Shown: positions 1 through 11,300 of the stretch, one piece after another
Layout of the letters: each line of letters begins with the position of its first letter
Position numbering within the stretch: position 1 is the first letter of the stretch
Assembly (NCBI GenBank): GCA_030068075.1
Contig: CM057839.1
Location: 52,914,960 to 52,978,959, forward strand
Length of the DNA: 64,000 bases
Reading direction: 5' to 3'
Origin: Paguma larvata
Lineage: Eukaryota; Chordata; Mammalia; Carnivora; Viverridae
Notes under the pieces: generated by a model
Seen by the model: the letters and a program-made list of their open reading frames with translations, nothing else
Told to the model about the DNA's origin: nothing
Databases searched by the model: none
Position numbers and translations under genes: made by a program

Positions 1-1254
1 AGAGAACAGGAAGAGAAACAAAATAAAATAAAGGCATGTGTTTTGCCCTTCTCTAGGTCACGCTGCCTTCTCCTGCAAATCTATTTAATGCACATTCTCC
101 TCCTTTACTTTGCGTACAGCTAATTCAAATAAAGCTGGACCTACTGGTACAACAATATTTAGAATAATTCTTAATAATTGAGAATAATATTTAATGTGCC
201 TGGGTGTATCCGGGATGGATAGGACTGCTGCGATTTACCTTGAAGGATAGCTCAGTGTTGACAAAAGTCTAAAGAATTCATCTGGCAACATGTCCGTTAG
301 ATGAGAAACTTGTAAGTTAGGTGGGAAACTCATAAATTAAAGTGACGCTGGGACAACTTAAACTTCCTGACCACTTACTCTCTGTTCTGAGCTCTAGGAC
401 CCATGTAAGGTACAGATGGAGCCAGCTCCACATCCTCCACACACACCTCCCCCGAATCTTCCCTTCATCCCCTGTGCTGTCAACAGCCTACAGCTGAGAA
501 GAATGAGGAGAAGGTGGGCACGTGGTAGCCATTAGTTTTTCTTCAGGTCACCCAAGTCTCAGTTTCCTGAGATAACTGGGGGGTGGATAAATTGGCTTTC
601 TTTTAATTATCAGATCTGAGTTTTCTTCCTTATTAACTTCCTCACCTGTTTCATTAACCATGGGATGAAATCTGAATTTAACTTCCTATGACTACTCCTA
701 TGTCTTTTAAGCAGCAGTAGTTCTAGTAAGTACTGAATTAGACAAAATGTGATACAGAACGAAAAGTAGCACAACCTGGATCTCTGGCCTCGGACGAGAG
801 TAAGCCAGTGGTGTCCGTTTGCACCAGATGGGGCAAGCACTAACTTGGAATCCTACAGTCCAAAAAAGGCACTGTGGGTAGCCAATTATAGGAATTAGGC
901 AAGATATTACTCTCTTACTATTTACAATACAAAACAATATCTACTATACCTGAGTCAGAAAATAGTTTCAGGAAAAAGGTGTCGCATAATATGAAGCTTG
1001 TGGAGTATTACATGAAATATTTATGCAGTGTAAAATATTTTGCAATGCAAAAGTATTTCTATTTTTGTTAATGTAATTAAGAAGGTGTCAAAGTGATTCA
1101 GCCCATTCTCAATTATCTCTACTAAAGGAGTTGATCAATACAATAGATAAATGGCAGACCATGTAGATTTTAGCTATGGCTCATAAACCCATTCTTTATT
1201 ATTAATATATAGGTACACTGGATAGTCTTTAAATTTAACAGAGTTCATCATTTC

Positions 1255-1390
1255 AGAGCAGTTGAGAATCTTAGAAGGTCATTTTATACAACCTTCTTAT
1301 TTTGCACCCAAGTAAAGTTAGACTTAAAGTGTTTCAGGGACTCACACAGTTGTTCAATGGAAGAGCTGGACCTTAATCTAACCATCCCAA
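1255..1390 (-). repeat. MIR fragment, degenerate
   Basis: The stretch resembles the antisense MIR core (cell-length 'attttgcaccc...ttagactt...gactcacacag...gagctggacc'), matching the usual 'gaggaaactgaggctcagag...cacagctagtaag' layout with heavy decay. It is a low-identity match. Confidence 0.45.
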
Positions 1391-3084
1391 CAGACATTAT
1401 GAAGAAGAGCCATGAGGACCATATTAAACCTCAGTTATAGTCTTCCCTCCATAACCCTATCCTTAGTTCAACCTTCAGGACTTCCTTCCCTTCCTTCCCA
1501 AAATACCAGTTAACAAAATACTATTGGTTGATTCAATACTCTAAATAGGACTTAATGTCCTTTTTATTCTTCCATGGTTGTTGGTTGGTCTCTTCCATGA
1601 GAAAGTAATTACCAATATTTTTTAAAGGGAACTTTATTGAAAACTGCTAGTCTCCAATAAGCAACATGCTTTTCTAAGTCAATAATGCCAAGGGGATGAC
1701 ATCACAATTTAAAAATAAATTGTGAACACAATCTAGGAGTAGACGGTTAAACGTATTATCACAGTATTTGAGACTCAGAGAATCTGTGTTCTAAACATAT
1801 GAGAACTTACCTGTTCCTGAAGAATTTCAAAGAGTCCAGCTTTTCACAACACTTTCTAGTAGCACATTTTAATCTTTACCTGTCACCACCATCATAAAAC
1901 ACCCATTTAAAATCTGCCAACTGCAGCTTAATAGGCATAACGTTTATTCTAATTTTGCCAAAATGAGGTCAGTGAAGATATAAACAGGGGATATAGTGCC
2001 TCTCAAGTTTACCCTGGATAGCGGAAGTAAAAATTCCCAAAACCTACCTCTCCTTAATCCCAGCCCACACCATGAATTATCCATGAAAACATTTTTAAAC
2101 ATAAAAAATTAAAATGATTGAGAAAGTTAGACAATTCTTTAAGATGTTTGCAAAAAGGAACACTGCTAGAACAGAAGGCTTTGTATTCCTCATAAACCCA
2201 GCTAAGAAAGGAGCCCCCTTCTCACACCACAACCAGGAGCCAGGATAATTACAATAGAAACACTTTATTTCAAATCATGAAAAGAGTTACACTTGATCTT
2301 CTTGTTAGCAGGGGCTGTGCAGACAGCAACATTTACTGTGAAATGTAAGGGCAGATAACAGCTGATTTGAAAGGGGATTGTGTAAATCTAGTTAAAGAGC
2401 AACTTTAGAAGATTATTTTCAATTACTGAGATAACATCATGGCTCTCAGAAAAAAAAATGGAAAGGTTTGTTCTTTACACCACATACAGTGTACAAAATC
2501 TAACAAAACTGCCTGCTTTCAAGCAATAACATCAGCCAGCAGCTAGTATGCCTTACCTTCACTTTACTCTCCTTCTTCAAGTCACTTTCAATTACTTCTA
2601 GCATTTACTCAGCTCTGTGAGCAAAAAATCATTTTCAACCAGAGCAACAGCGTCAAAAAACCAACCCCTTCCAAATAATGACTAAAGCCTTTAGATTTCC
2701 AAGTGCCATATCTACATAACCTGGGAGACCTCCAAACCAGGGCTGGGGTCAGGCAGCAGAAATGCACCTGCTTGCGGTTGATAAAATGGCATTTGCTTCT
2801 CCTGTTAGAACATTTAACTGAGACCACTGGGCCTCAGCCCCCAGTCACTTCACCTTAATACACAGCAGCACACACATTCATACACTGACCAAAACACAAG
2901 CTACACCTCTAGCTATATGAGATAACCTTGTCAAGCGAAATCCCTAGTGGTCATATTCTTGAACATGGTTTGAGTAGAGGGTGCCAGTGATGTATTTAGG
3001 AAAAAAAAAGAAAAGGAAAAGAAAAATAAGCGACAAAGAACCTAGTGTAAAGGAGAAACATCACACTAAGAGGCAGAAAACCCT

Positions 3085-3670
3085 GTCCCTTCCTGGCTCT
3101 GTCATTTACAAGCTATGGGACCTTTCCAAGCCTCATCTCCCCTGCTTGTTCTCAGGGCTCCAGGCACTTCACACCACTCTCCTGGGGCACACTGTGCTCT
3201 TCTGTGTCTCTGAGTCCCAGCTCTGGATGACCTTCCCGACCTGGAGAACCTCTCTGGAGCTTAGTTTAATTCTCATCTCCATGAAAGTTCCTCCATTCCC
3301 TTGTCCGAATGAATCGCACCCTGCTGTGGGAAGCTTGAACACTATTTGCAATTTAATACTGGCCAGACAGTGTTATCTGTGCCTGTCTATTTCCTCCAGG
3401 ATCCTTGTGGGCAGGGACCATCTCATCTTTGTACATTCAGAACTGTCGAACACTGAGAAGCACCCAGTAGAAGTTTGTGAAATACAGGATAAATCAGTGA
3501 AGGGATGAATAACAAACTGACTTCATCAAATTACAATTTCATCACCTTTAAGACAGGGATAATAATGGTTACCCAGTTCATTCAGAAGTCATGATGACCA
3601 AAAAAATAAGCTGATGCTTTGCACTTTGTTAGGAACTATATAAATGTAATGACAATAAAGGTGGTAGTAT
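3085..3670 (+). repeat. MIR and L2 fragments in plus orientation
   Basis: A MIR 5' half (tggctctgtcatttacaagctatggg...) lies near 3,090-3,150. An L2-type 3' end (gggcagggaccatctcatctttgtacattcag...) lies at 3,400-3,510. A MIR 3' half (acagggataataatggttaccca...) lies at 3,550-3,660. Together they underlie a 175-codon open frame that is therefore not a gene. Confidence 0.7.
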
Positions 3671-4360
3671 GATGACTTCACATACAGTAAAAATATCCAT
3701 ACCTACCACATACCAAGCCTCAAATTAATTTTGATTTTTTTCCAGAAAGAGAAATTAATAAATTTAGTAAAAGGGACACTTTACTATCCACAAAAATGTT
3801 CTTATGACACTAAAACCAAATATCAAAAATAAGAGAATCATTTTACATATGGTTCTCCTTCTATTAATTATGCACAATTTCCTGCATGGATGTGTGGCTA
3901 GATACAGACTCAACTCTGATGTAAATGAAATACTGTGTATTCCACTCCCATGCTGCCATCTCACAACACATTAAAAGCAAAACTGCATTTCTCTGGAAGA
4001 ACAGGTCCATGACGCACTGAAGAGTTAAGCATCTCTTTGAAGAGAAAAAGATAACTGAGGAATTCTGAAAGTGAGCAAGAGGATAATGATCGCGTATTTC
4101 AGCTGTAGGTAACTGAGGATTATATGCTAGACATTTCTCTTCAAATATCTCTGTTCGTTCTAACCCAAATACTCTAATATCAGAGAGAAAAAAAGCATTC
4201 TCACATTTGATCACAACTACTGCTGCAACAATAATAAATTCTGAAGCAGTTTCGTTAGCTTGAGGAAGCACAGTAGCAGAGCCATGCACTCACTCCAAAC
4301 TATCATGTGTTCTCAGACTCTGGGACAATGGGGCATTATCACAGGAGTAGCTCAAATGTA
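3671..4360. other. Unassigned unique DNA
   Basis: AT-rich, no recognised repeat. A 141-codon minus-strand open frame (3,864-4,289) has no recognisable domain and no convincing flanking splice sites. Confidence 0.5.
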
Positions 4361-4386
4361 GAAAATCAGCTTGCGGGGGGAGGGGT

Positions 4387-4580
4387 GGGCGCCTAGGTGG
4401 CTTAGTCGGTTAAGCATCCGACTTCGGCTCAGGTCATGATCTTGTGGTTTGTGAGTTTGAGCCCCAGGTCGGGCTCTGTGATGACAGCTTGAAGCCTGGA
4501 GCCTGCTTTTGGATTCTGTGTCTCTCTCTCTCTCTCTGCCCCTCCCCACTCAAACTCTGTCTCTCTCTCTCAAAAATAAA
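4387..4580 (+). mobile_element. CAN SINE (feliform tRNA-Lys SINE)
   Basis: It begins gggcgcctaggtggcttag, includes the tRNA-derived 'ggctcaggtcatgatct' box B region, continues through the CT-rich linker and ends caaaaataaata. It is the only CAN SINE in the left 24 kb. It is directly continuous with an L1 3' end, described in the next entry. Confidence 0.95.
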
Positions 4581-4795
4581 TAGAAAGGGAGGGAGATAAA
4601 ACATAAGAGACTCTCAAAGACTAAGAACAAACTAAGGGTGAAGGGGGGAGAGGGGGTGATAGGCATTAAAGAGGGCATGTGTTGGGATGAACACTGGGTG
4701 TTATATGTAAACCAATTTGAAAATAAACTATTATAAAAAATTTAAAAAAATAGAGATTTAAAAAAAATTTAAATAAAAAAAGAAAGATCAGTTTG
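4581..4795 (+). mobile_element. 5'-truncated carnivore L1 3' end fused to SINE tail
   Basis: The stretch from gagataaaacataagagac to aataaactattataaaa is the 3' untranslated end of a carnivore L1. It closely matches the reverse complement of the L1 at 31,786-32,230. It follows the SINE tail with no intervening unique DNA. A degenerate direct repeat (gaaaatcagcttg at 4,361 and agaaagatcagtttg at 4,781) appears to flank the SINE and L1 together. Confidence 0.85.
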
Positions 4796-6964
4796 GTTAC
4801 ACCGAAGTCTACAAACCCATAACAAACCCATAAGCTTACAACTATTCCCTTATTTATATGTCATGATTATTTTCAGGTGACAAAATACTCTCAACTTATG
4901 TTCAAGTCCCAATGTTCCCATTAGGTAAAAGACCTACGCAGATCTACTTCCTAAACGTGCAAAGACAAGAACAAGCTCTGGCCAGTCAAAACCCCGCAAA
5001 AGAGTTACACTAATCTCACTATCAGATAGAAGGATGGGAACTGAGAGTTCTCACTAGAAGGATGAAGAGGCTGTCCCAGCTGTAAGTTATCATAAGCTGG
5101 CTGGCCCATCACCAGCCTGGCTACAGCTGTATCCAACTCTCAGTTCACCCAAAGAGATTCACACTCTTGTGGTGCCAAAATGAGTGTCTCTCTTTTAAAA
5201 AAAAAATTGCCCAATTGAAAATAACTCTCTAATCTGCATCCTTTCAATAGAACTGAAGTGCACTTCACTAACACAGAGCACGGGCGTCTTGAATTAGCAG
5301 AGAACTATTTTTAACACATGAAGGATAAGATATGAAATTAGTTTCACGGGGAATGAGAACCTTGGAGATTATTTACTTTGCCTTAATTACTTTGACTCAC
5401 CATTAATTTAGCTTTCCTAGGGTACTAAATATTTCACGCTAAGATTTTGAGACTAAAGAATCTTGAGCACGAATTTGGAGCTTTGAAAGTCTGCAGCAGC
5501 ATCTTCGGGGCCGAGGCACGGATCCCCTCATTGGGCATCAAAGGCTATTCATGGCGTACTGCTCAATGACATTTTCAGTTGCTGTTTCTGTGTTGTTTTA
5601 ACCCTGGAACTAGAAGCTCTGCCCTGACCATGCGGGGAGCCAAACTTTATTCAGCTTCTGTTTAACTCTTCAGCCAATAACCTCACTGGTGCGCACAGCT
5701 ACTCTCAAGACTGCCAAATAGGGCAAGCAGCAATCGCCTCAAGCCAAGGAGAGAAAAGTTTAGACTGCACTCTTAAAAGTTTTTAATGATCAGGGCAATT
5801 GGGCAATGGAGTCAATTCCCAGCAAAGGTGACTAAGGAGACACTACAGCAGATATTCCGTAACGGGTTCAGTACAGCGTCAGTGGGTAAGAACGTGCCCA
5901 GATCCTACTAAAGCACTTACAGGGTCTTCCATATACAGCTGGCCATTTGCCAAAGCCCAGTACTCTCCCCCATGGCTCTTAATCAGCTGTCCACTGGCAG
6001 ACACCACAAACAACGGGCAGTGCATAGCAGCCGGCAGGAGCCCAAGGAGACCAATACACTTGTTGCCAGATGCAATACAAGACTCACTAAGACCACTCAA
6101 TCTGTCAGTGCCCTCCAGCTCCACCTGGCATTTGGCACTTACAGAGGGAGAGGGTGGTTAGAGACCGAGCGAACTGGAGCTCTCCTTTTGGCCCCTACCC
6201 ACAAAGAAGTCTTCCTTGTTCTATGTGACAGAACTCTTCTTTATTCTGTGCTACATAATTCCATTCCTATGAGTTTAAGCTTTACTTTTCTCCACTAAAC
6301 ATGCTATATACCCTCACTGTCTATTTTTTAGTAGAAATGTGTTTTTGCTTTTTTTAAAAAAATTAGTTTCCCTTTTTTTCTTCTTGTTAATCAGGATAGT
6401 GCTTGACTTAATTGATTCATATCCATCTAGCAGTCTGAGCCCAAAAACACAGAGCAGCCAAGTTCACACATGTCCAAAATTCTATCACTTCTCTTCTTTA
6501 TAATAAAATTCTGTCCTGTAAATAGGCTTCCATGATAAACATTTCCAATTTAACTAATAATTTCTATTTCTTTAGCATATTCATAGTTTTAGAACATGCT
6601 CACATATACTGGGCACTTTATCTTATCTATTTTTACCATTTGGCCCCTTTCTTCATGTGTCAAGCTCATTAAAGTCCCAACTTTCAGTGCCCATGGGTGA
6701 TCCTGTTCCCTTTGTCACTACTGATCCAAATTCCTTATTTTCTAGGTTGCATACCTCACTTAGGTCATTTGCACTTTGGATTAATTTTTATCATTTAAAA
6801 ATTTCAGGTGAATCTCTTTAATATCATCTTACATTTAATACTGGACACTATATTCCTTCTTTTGTACCATCAGTTCCAACAAAACAAAGCCAGTTGTTAT
6901 TAATAATTTCCAACTGGGAGAGAGGGAACATCAAAGAGCAAAATGTAGTTGGAGAAAGGGTTCA

Positions 6965-7115
6965 AAATTCTTACTTCTTTTGCACACTAGCTATGACAGT
7001 AGACAAGTTAATCTTTCTGAGTTTTGGTTTCCTTTTACTGTTGACATAAAAAAGGTTATTATGAGGATTAAACTGGATGGCATCTACAGCTGTGCCAGAA
7101 AATACTCAAAAAGAC
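6965..7115 (+). repeat. MIR
   Basis: The stretch 'ctagctatgacagtagacaagttaatctttctgag...' followed by 'aaaaaggttattatgaggattaaa' follows the MIR core (loss of cytosolic 'tgtgaccttgggcaagt' region, then 'gaggattaaatgag'). Confidence 0.7.
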
Positions 7116-7720
7116 ATTCACTGTAACTCTGAGATCTTCTGCTCAATTTCCACTCAAATGCCTTTCTCATACACATTAATAAAGGTCATCCTAACAAATA
7201 GCACCTCTCTGCCATTGGTTCCCTGAAAGTGTGTCACCCATGAGCTTCCCCATTCACTTCCTCAAAAGGATGACCAAGGTCCTGCCCTCCCTGAGATCAC
7301 TGATTTCTACGTTAGTTTTTTCTACTAAACTCAGGAATTTCAAAAGTACAATAGTTGAAAGTGCAGACTAAATGCATGAATGGCCGCCATCTGCCAGCAC
7401 TTTCAATTATGTTTGGCTGGTCTTTATAACACACATGGGAATGAGGAGGTAGACAATGCAGAGTGACTGGAGAGCACATGCAATGAGAAGACACAGGTTG
7501 GCACTCAGGGGCACCCGGTCCATTCCTGAGCTATCACCCACCAAAAACTAGGCCTGCAACTGGAAAAATACATTCCTCTCTATCCTTTTCTCTTTGCCTT
7601 ACTGGTGAAACATTTTATACACTGAAGCTTTGATCAACCTCAAATTATATCATGTCAAATTTTTCTTGCTTAGAGAAATTGTGACACCTGAAATTCTGCT
7701 TCAATTCAGAAGCTTAAAAA

Positions 7721-7791
7721 AAAAAAAGCCCAAAAAACACACCGAAACAAAACAAAATCACACACAAAACAAAAACAAAAACAAAAACCAA
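7721..7791 (+). repeat. A-rich (CAAAA)n simple repeat
   Basis: A run of a's followed by repeats of acaaaaca and caaaaa units. It is probably the decayed tail of a retroelement or a microsatellite. No flanking element is recognisable. Confidence 0.8.
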
Positions 7792-7859
7792 TACCCTCAC
7801 AACAGGCAGTCGAGGGATTTCAAAATATAATTGGCAAGAGTGTGGTTTTACAGCTTAGA

Positions 7860-8790
7860 TGGCTTATGTCAATTAAAAACGTAAAATGGGCATATCTTTT
7901 GATTCAGCAATTCCTCTGATTAGAATTTACCCAAGTGAAATTACTGCACAAGAATAAAGTATATATACAAGCAGGCTTAGGGCAGTAATAGTGTTCAGAC
8001 TGAAAAACTGGGAACAACTTAAACGTCTATCAATAGGCTCAGAGTAAACTCTAACAGAAGCCATTAGGTGCCTCCTCTGCAAGTTTTTTCACCTTCTTTT
8101 CCAGCAGAACTCTGAGTTTCTTATTCACGAACTTTGGGTGGGATTAGCATAAACCGCTCCCCAGATCTGAAACACTCAGAATAACGGCATTCCCTTGGTC
8201 ACATTACCTAAGATGGCCCAGGCAGAGGAAGCCTAGGATGACTGGCAGGGCCTCTCTTTCTCTGGATAATGAGCCCCTAGAGCTGCAGCTATTTTGCTAC
8301 CATGAGGAGCAGGAAAAGAGCAGGGAAAAGAAAATTATAAAGAGAGAAATCCTAAGTCTGGATTAAATTATGCTTGAAGCCCTTACCCACTGGATTGTTT
8401 AATATATTCTTATTATTTAAGCTAGTTTGTCCTGGGATTAGTATTGCTTACATGAAAAGCATCCAATAAAAGTATTCAATCATTAAAAAGATAATATATA
8501 TTTATTGGCACAGACAGTTGCCAACCACATGTTATTAGAAAAACACAGACTACAGAATAACATATACAGCGAAATCCCATTTATTGAAAACTTCATCTGT
8601 ACATAGAATATACATAGACACACACAAATACAAAGAGATAGAGAGTTATACTTGGAAGAATTTTACAAAAATGTCAACAATGGCTAACTCTAGCAATTCA
8701 GAGGAATTTTACTTTCCTTTTTGTGTTCTTCTATAGTGTATGCTCTTCTACAACAACATGCATTTTTGTGGAACAGAAAAACTAAGCTGT
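7860..8790 (+). mobile_element. Ancient L1M remnants, interrupted
   Basis: The stretch at about 7,875-8,045 matches L1 ORF2-end sequence ('gattcagcaattcctctgat', 'gaacaacttaaacgtctatcaa'). About 8,465-8,790 matches an L1M 3' region ('tacagcgaaatcccatttat', then the 'caatggctaactctagcaat' stretch). The 420 bases between (8,046-8,464) do not look like L1 and may be a later insertion that I cannot name. Confidence 0.65.
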
Positions 8791-8933
8791 AAAAAAAAAG
8801 CTGGCTACTAACCAATTCTGTTTATCTTTAGTGTAAAATAAATGAACAGCTTTTCCTCAGGTCCCTCTCCAAACCTAAGTGGTCCAGGGAAAAAGATCAA
8901 AACTTGTCAGGTACTCAAAATATTATTTCATTA

Positions 8934-8984
8934 CAAAATTATATATTATATATAATTATATAATATTAAATTATATAAAGACAT
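8934..8984. repeat. AT-rich palindromic tract
   Basis: Almost pure A/T built of tatata, attata and taatat units able to fold on itself. Likely a hypervariable low-complexity tract with cruciform potential. Confidence 0.8.
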
Positions 8985-10159
8985 GAAACTGCTTTAAGAT
9001 CCGAATTTGTACATGCTGAAAAAGAAACACAGCCAGAGGTGCCCAAGTGTCTTTCTAGAAGAGTGGAAGTAATATTAATCAAAATGAAGCATCTTATAGA
9101 AGCTGAACGCTTCATGCTCAAACAGAGAAAGTCCTAGTGGGGAAGGCAGAAGAGTAAGGATAGCAAGAGACACCAGTTGCTTGCCAGGAAGAGCAGGTGC
9201 CACTGAGGCCACTTAAAAGCACTTTGGGGTGCTGTTATGCTGGGTAGAGCAGAGGACTTAACCTTTGACTGCAGCTGGATGGCCAGGCCCTTTCCTCGGG
9301 GAGCCTAATCTCCAAGGACCTAACAACACTCCTTTAATGGGAGTCTTCTTTCACTTAGTTTAAGATTTCCAAAGGTAATGGTTTAAAAAAAAAAAAACAA
9401 TAAAACCAACAACAGCAAACTAAATTCGCTGTAACCTCTTTCAGTTCTAAAATTATAATTTAACCAAACATGTTAGGGAAATTCTGACGGGGGAGGGAAT
9501 TATTTGAATGGGACAGTAACATTTGAAAGTTGTAGACTCTGGCTGGAGGTTAACAGCTCTAAAAGGTAGTAATGGCTTAGAAAAACCTACCAAAGGTGAA
9601 CAGAAACCAGAAGTCAAAGACAAAATCTTGATTTGTTGATTGGTGATTTTTACCAAAGCCTGTAGGATTTTCTGACTATAAAGTCTCAAAAAACTCTGAC
9701 TTCTAAATTCAGTTAATTCAAGTTAATATCTCTTTAATAGGAATCCTGTGGCTACAAGGTACCTGCAATTAACACCAGGTTGGTTTGTTTTACATGTTAA
9801 TTTCCAGCAGTTGTATGTATCTTTTACCATAAATTACTACACTGTACCTACATTATATTTCATAATAATGTGATTATTCTCAGTCAGTCACCATTTAATT
9901 CTGGGAGAGTCACAATACTCCAAGAAAGAAAAGAATCAAAAATAAACACCACCCATAGAACTGTCTATATTACATACTTGTCTTGAAGATCAAGTTAAAG
10001 ATTCATCTCCAAAAAGCATCCATCCCACTCAAAATACAAGCATACGCTAGGTTAGCCATTTGTTTATTCTGTCTCATTCTAATTCATCCCACCTTGATGG
10101 ACTGTTGACAGCCTGCAATCTTAAAGGGCATCAGAATGAGAAAGAATGACAAAGAACAA

Positions 10160-10320
10160 TCAATGGTTCTCAAACCTCAGTTCCAAGAAGAATCCCTTAA
10201 AGTCCCTCTTTAGTGCATTTGCATCAGTACCTTGAGGTGGGCTTACATACCAGTACTTTTAACAAGCAGTCTACCTAGATCTGAATGGGGGATCAATTAC
10301 CCTTTGGGAAACAGTGATGT
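10160..10320 (+). mobile_element. MER5-type hAT non-autonomous DNA transposon, decayed
   Basis: It begins tggttctcaaacctcag, the hallmark left end of MER5 elements, and ends near gggaaacagtg. The interior is diverged. Transposase is absent, as expected for these short elements. Confidence 0.55.
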
Positions 10321-10384
10321 AGATAATTAAACAGTGACTAAGTCACTTAAACAGATAATCAAACTTGATTATATAACACTTTAT

Positions 10385-10600
10385 TGGATCATTCCAGTCT
10401 TCTCCATATCTGTGGTCACTGATCTTGTCCCTTGTCCAGTAAGCCATCACCACCATCTGTCTCTGAACTTGACCACTACTTCCAAGTCTACTGTCTTGCT
10501 TCCACTCCTGCCCTCTCCAATCCCTTCTCCAGAAACTTGCCAGAAAGATCTTACATGCTACAAGCAACACGACATCACTCCTTTTAAAACTCTTCAGTGA
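10385..10600 (+). mobile_element. L2 segment, 5' part, split by an L1 insertion
   Basis: C/T-rich L2-like sequence ends at aaaactcttcagtgactgct. The L2 appears to resume at 10,785 after an L1 3' end, so the two pieces are probably one element. Confidence 0.6.
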
Positions 10601-10602
10601 CT

Positions 10603-10775
10603 GCTTAATGGGAACGGGGTTTCCATTGGGGGTGATGAAAATGTTTTAGAACAGACATAACAATGGTAGTTGGACAACAACATGAATGTACTAAATATCA
10701 CTGAATTACCCACTTTCAAACAGTTCATGTTACGTGAATTTCATCCCAACTTTAAAAAAAGAAAAAAAATACCCT
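10603..10775 (+). mobile_element. Ancient L1 3' untranslated end inserted in L2
   Basis: The text 'gggggtgatgaaaatgtttt' followed by 'caacatgaatgtactaaata' and 'cactgaattac...' is the conserved 3' UTR signature of L1M/L1MB elements. It is flanked by degenerate 20-base copies of L2 sequence (aaaactcttcagtgactgct and aaaatctttcaatggcttcc), consistent with an old target-site duplication. Confidence 0.7.
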
Positions 10776-10784
10776 CCTCCCCCA

Positions 10785-11300
10785 AAAAAGCCAAAAATCT
10801 TTCAATGGCTTCCTATTGCACTCAGGATAAAATCCAATGTCCTCAGCTGGGCTTAGTAGGTCTGGCATAATCAGACCCTAAGCCACATCTCAGCAGCCTC
10901 AGCCCCAGGTACTGTCCACCCTCACTCACTGCACTGCGCCAACCTGGGTATCTTTTAATGGGTCTAAAACACAAGATCTTTCTCATGTGAGGGCATCACA
11001 AATGGCACTCCCCACCTGCATAGCCCCAATCATTCTTCAGGTCGTAATTTATAAATTATTTTCCTCTATAAGCCTTCTCTGACTACTTCATCCACTCTAT
11101 ACCCTTTCAGAGAAACCTCGTCTTTTCCAAGTTCTTATCAAGAGTTCCAATTACAGAATTATTTTGGAGTTACATATCATCCTTTCCAGTAACTGGGGGC
11201 TCCCAGAAGGATGGAAACAGTGATCACTGATCATTGTTCACTGCTGTATTCTCAGCACCTAGCATGAACTTGGCACAATAAACACCTATTCATTGGGCAG
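10785..11300 (+). mobile_element. LINE-2 3' end
   Basis: It reads caatggcttcctattgcact, then 'caggataaaatccaatgtcc', a signature of L2, and ends gcacaataaacacctattca as L2 3' ends do. It is diverged and contains no usable reading frame. Confidence 0.85.

Noticed and set aside
2981..3508. 175-codon plus-strand open frame with a lysine-rich start
   Set aside because: It reads through an A-rich tract plus MIR and L2 fragments. No domain, no conservation expected.
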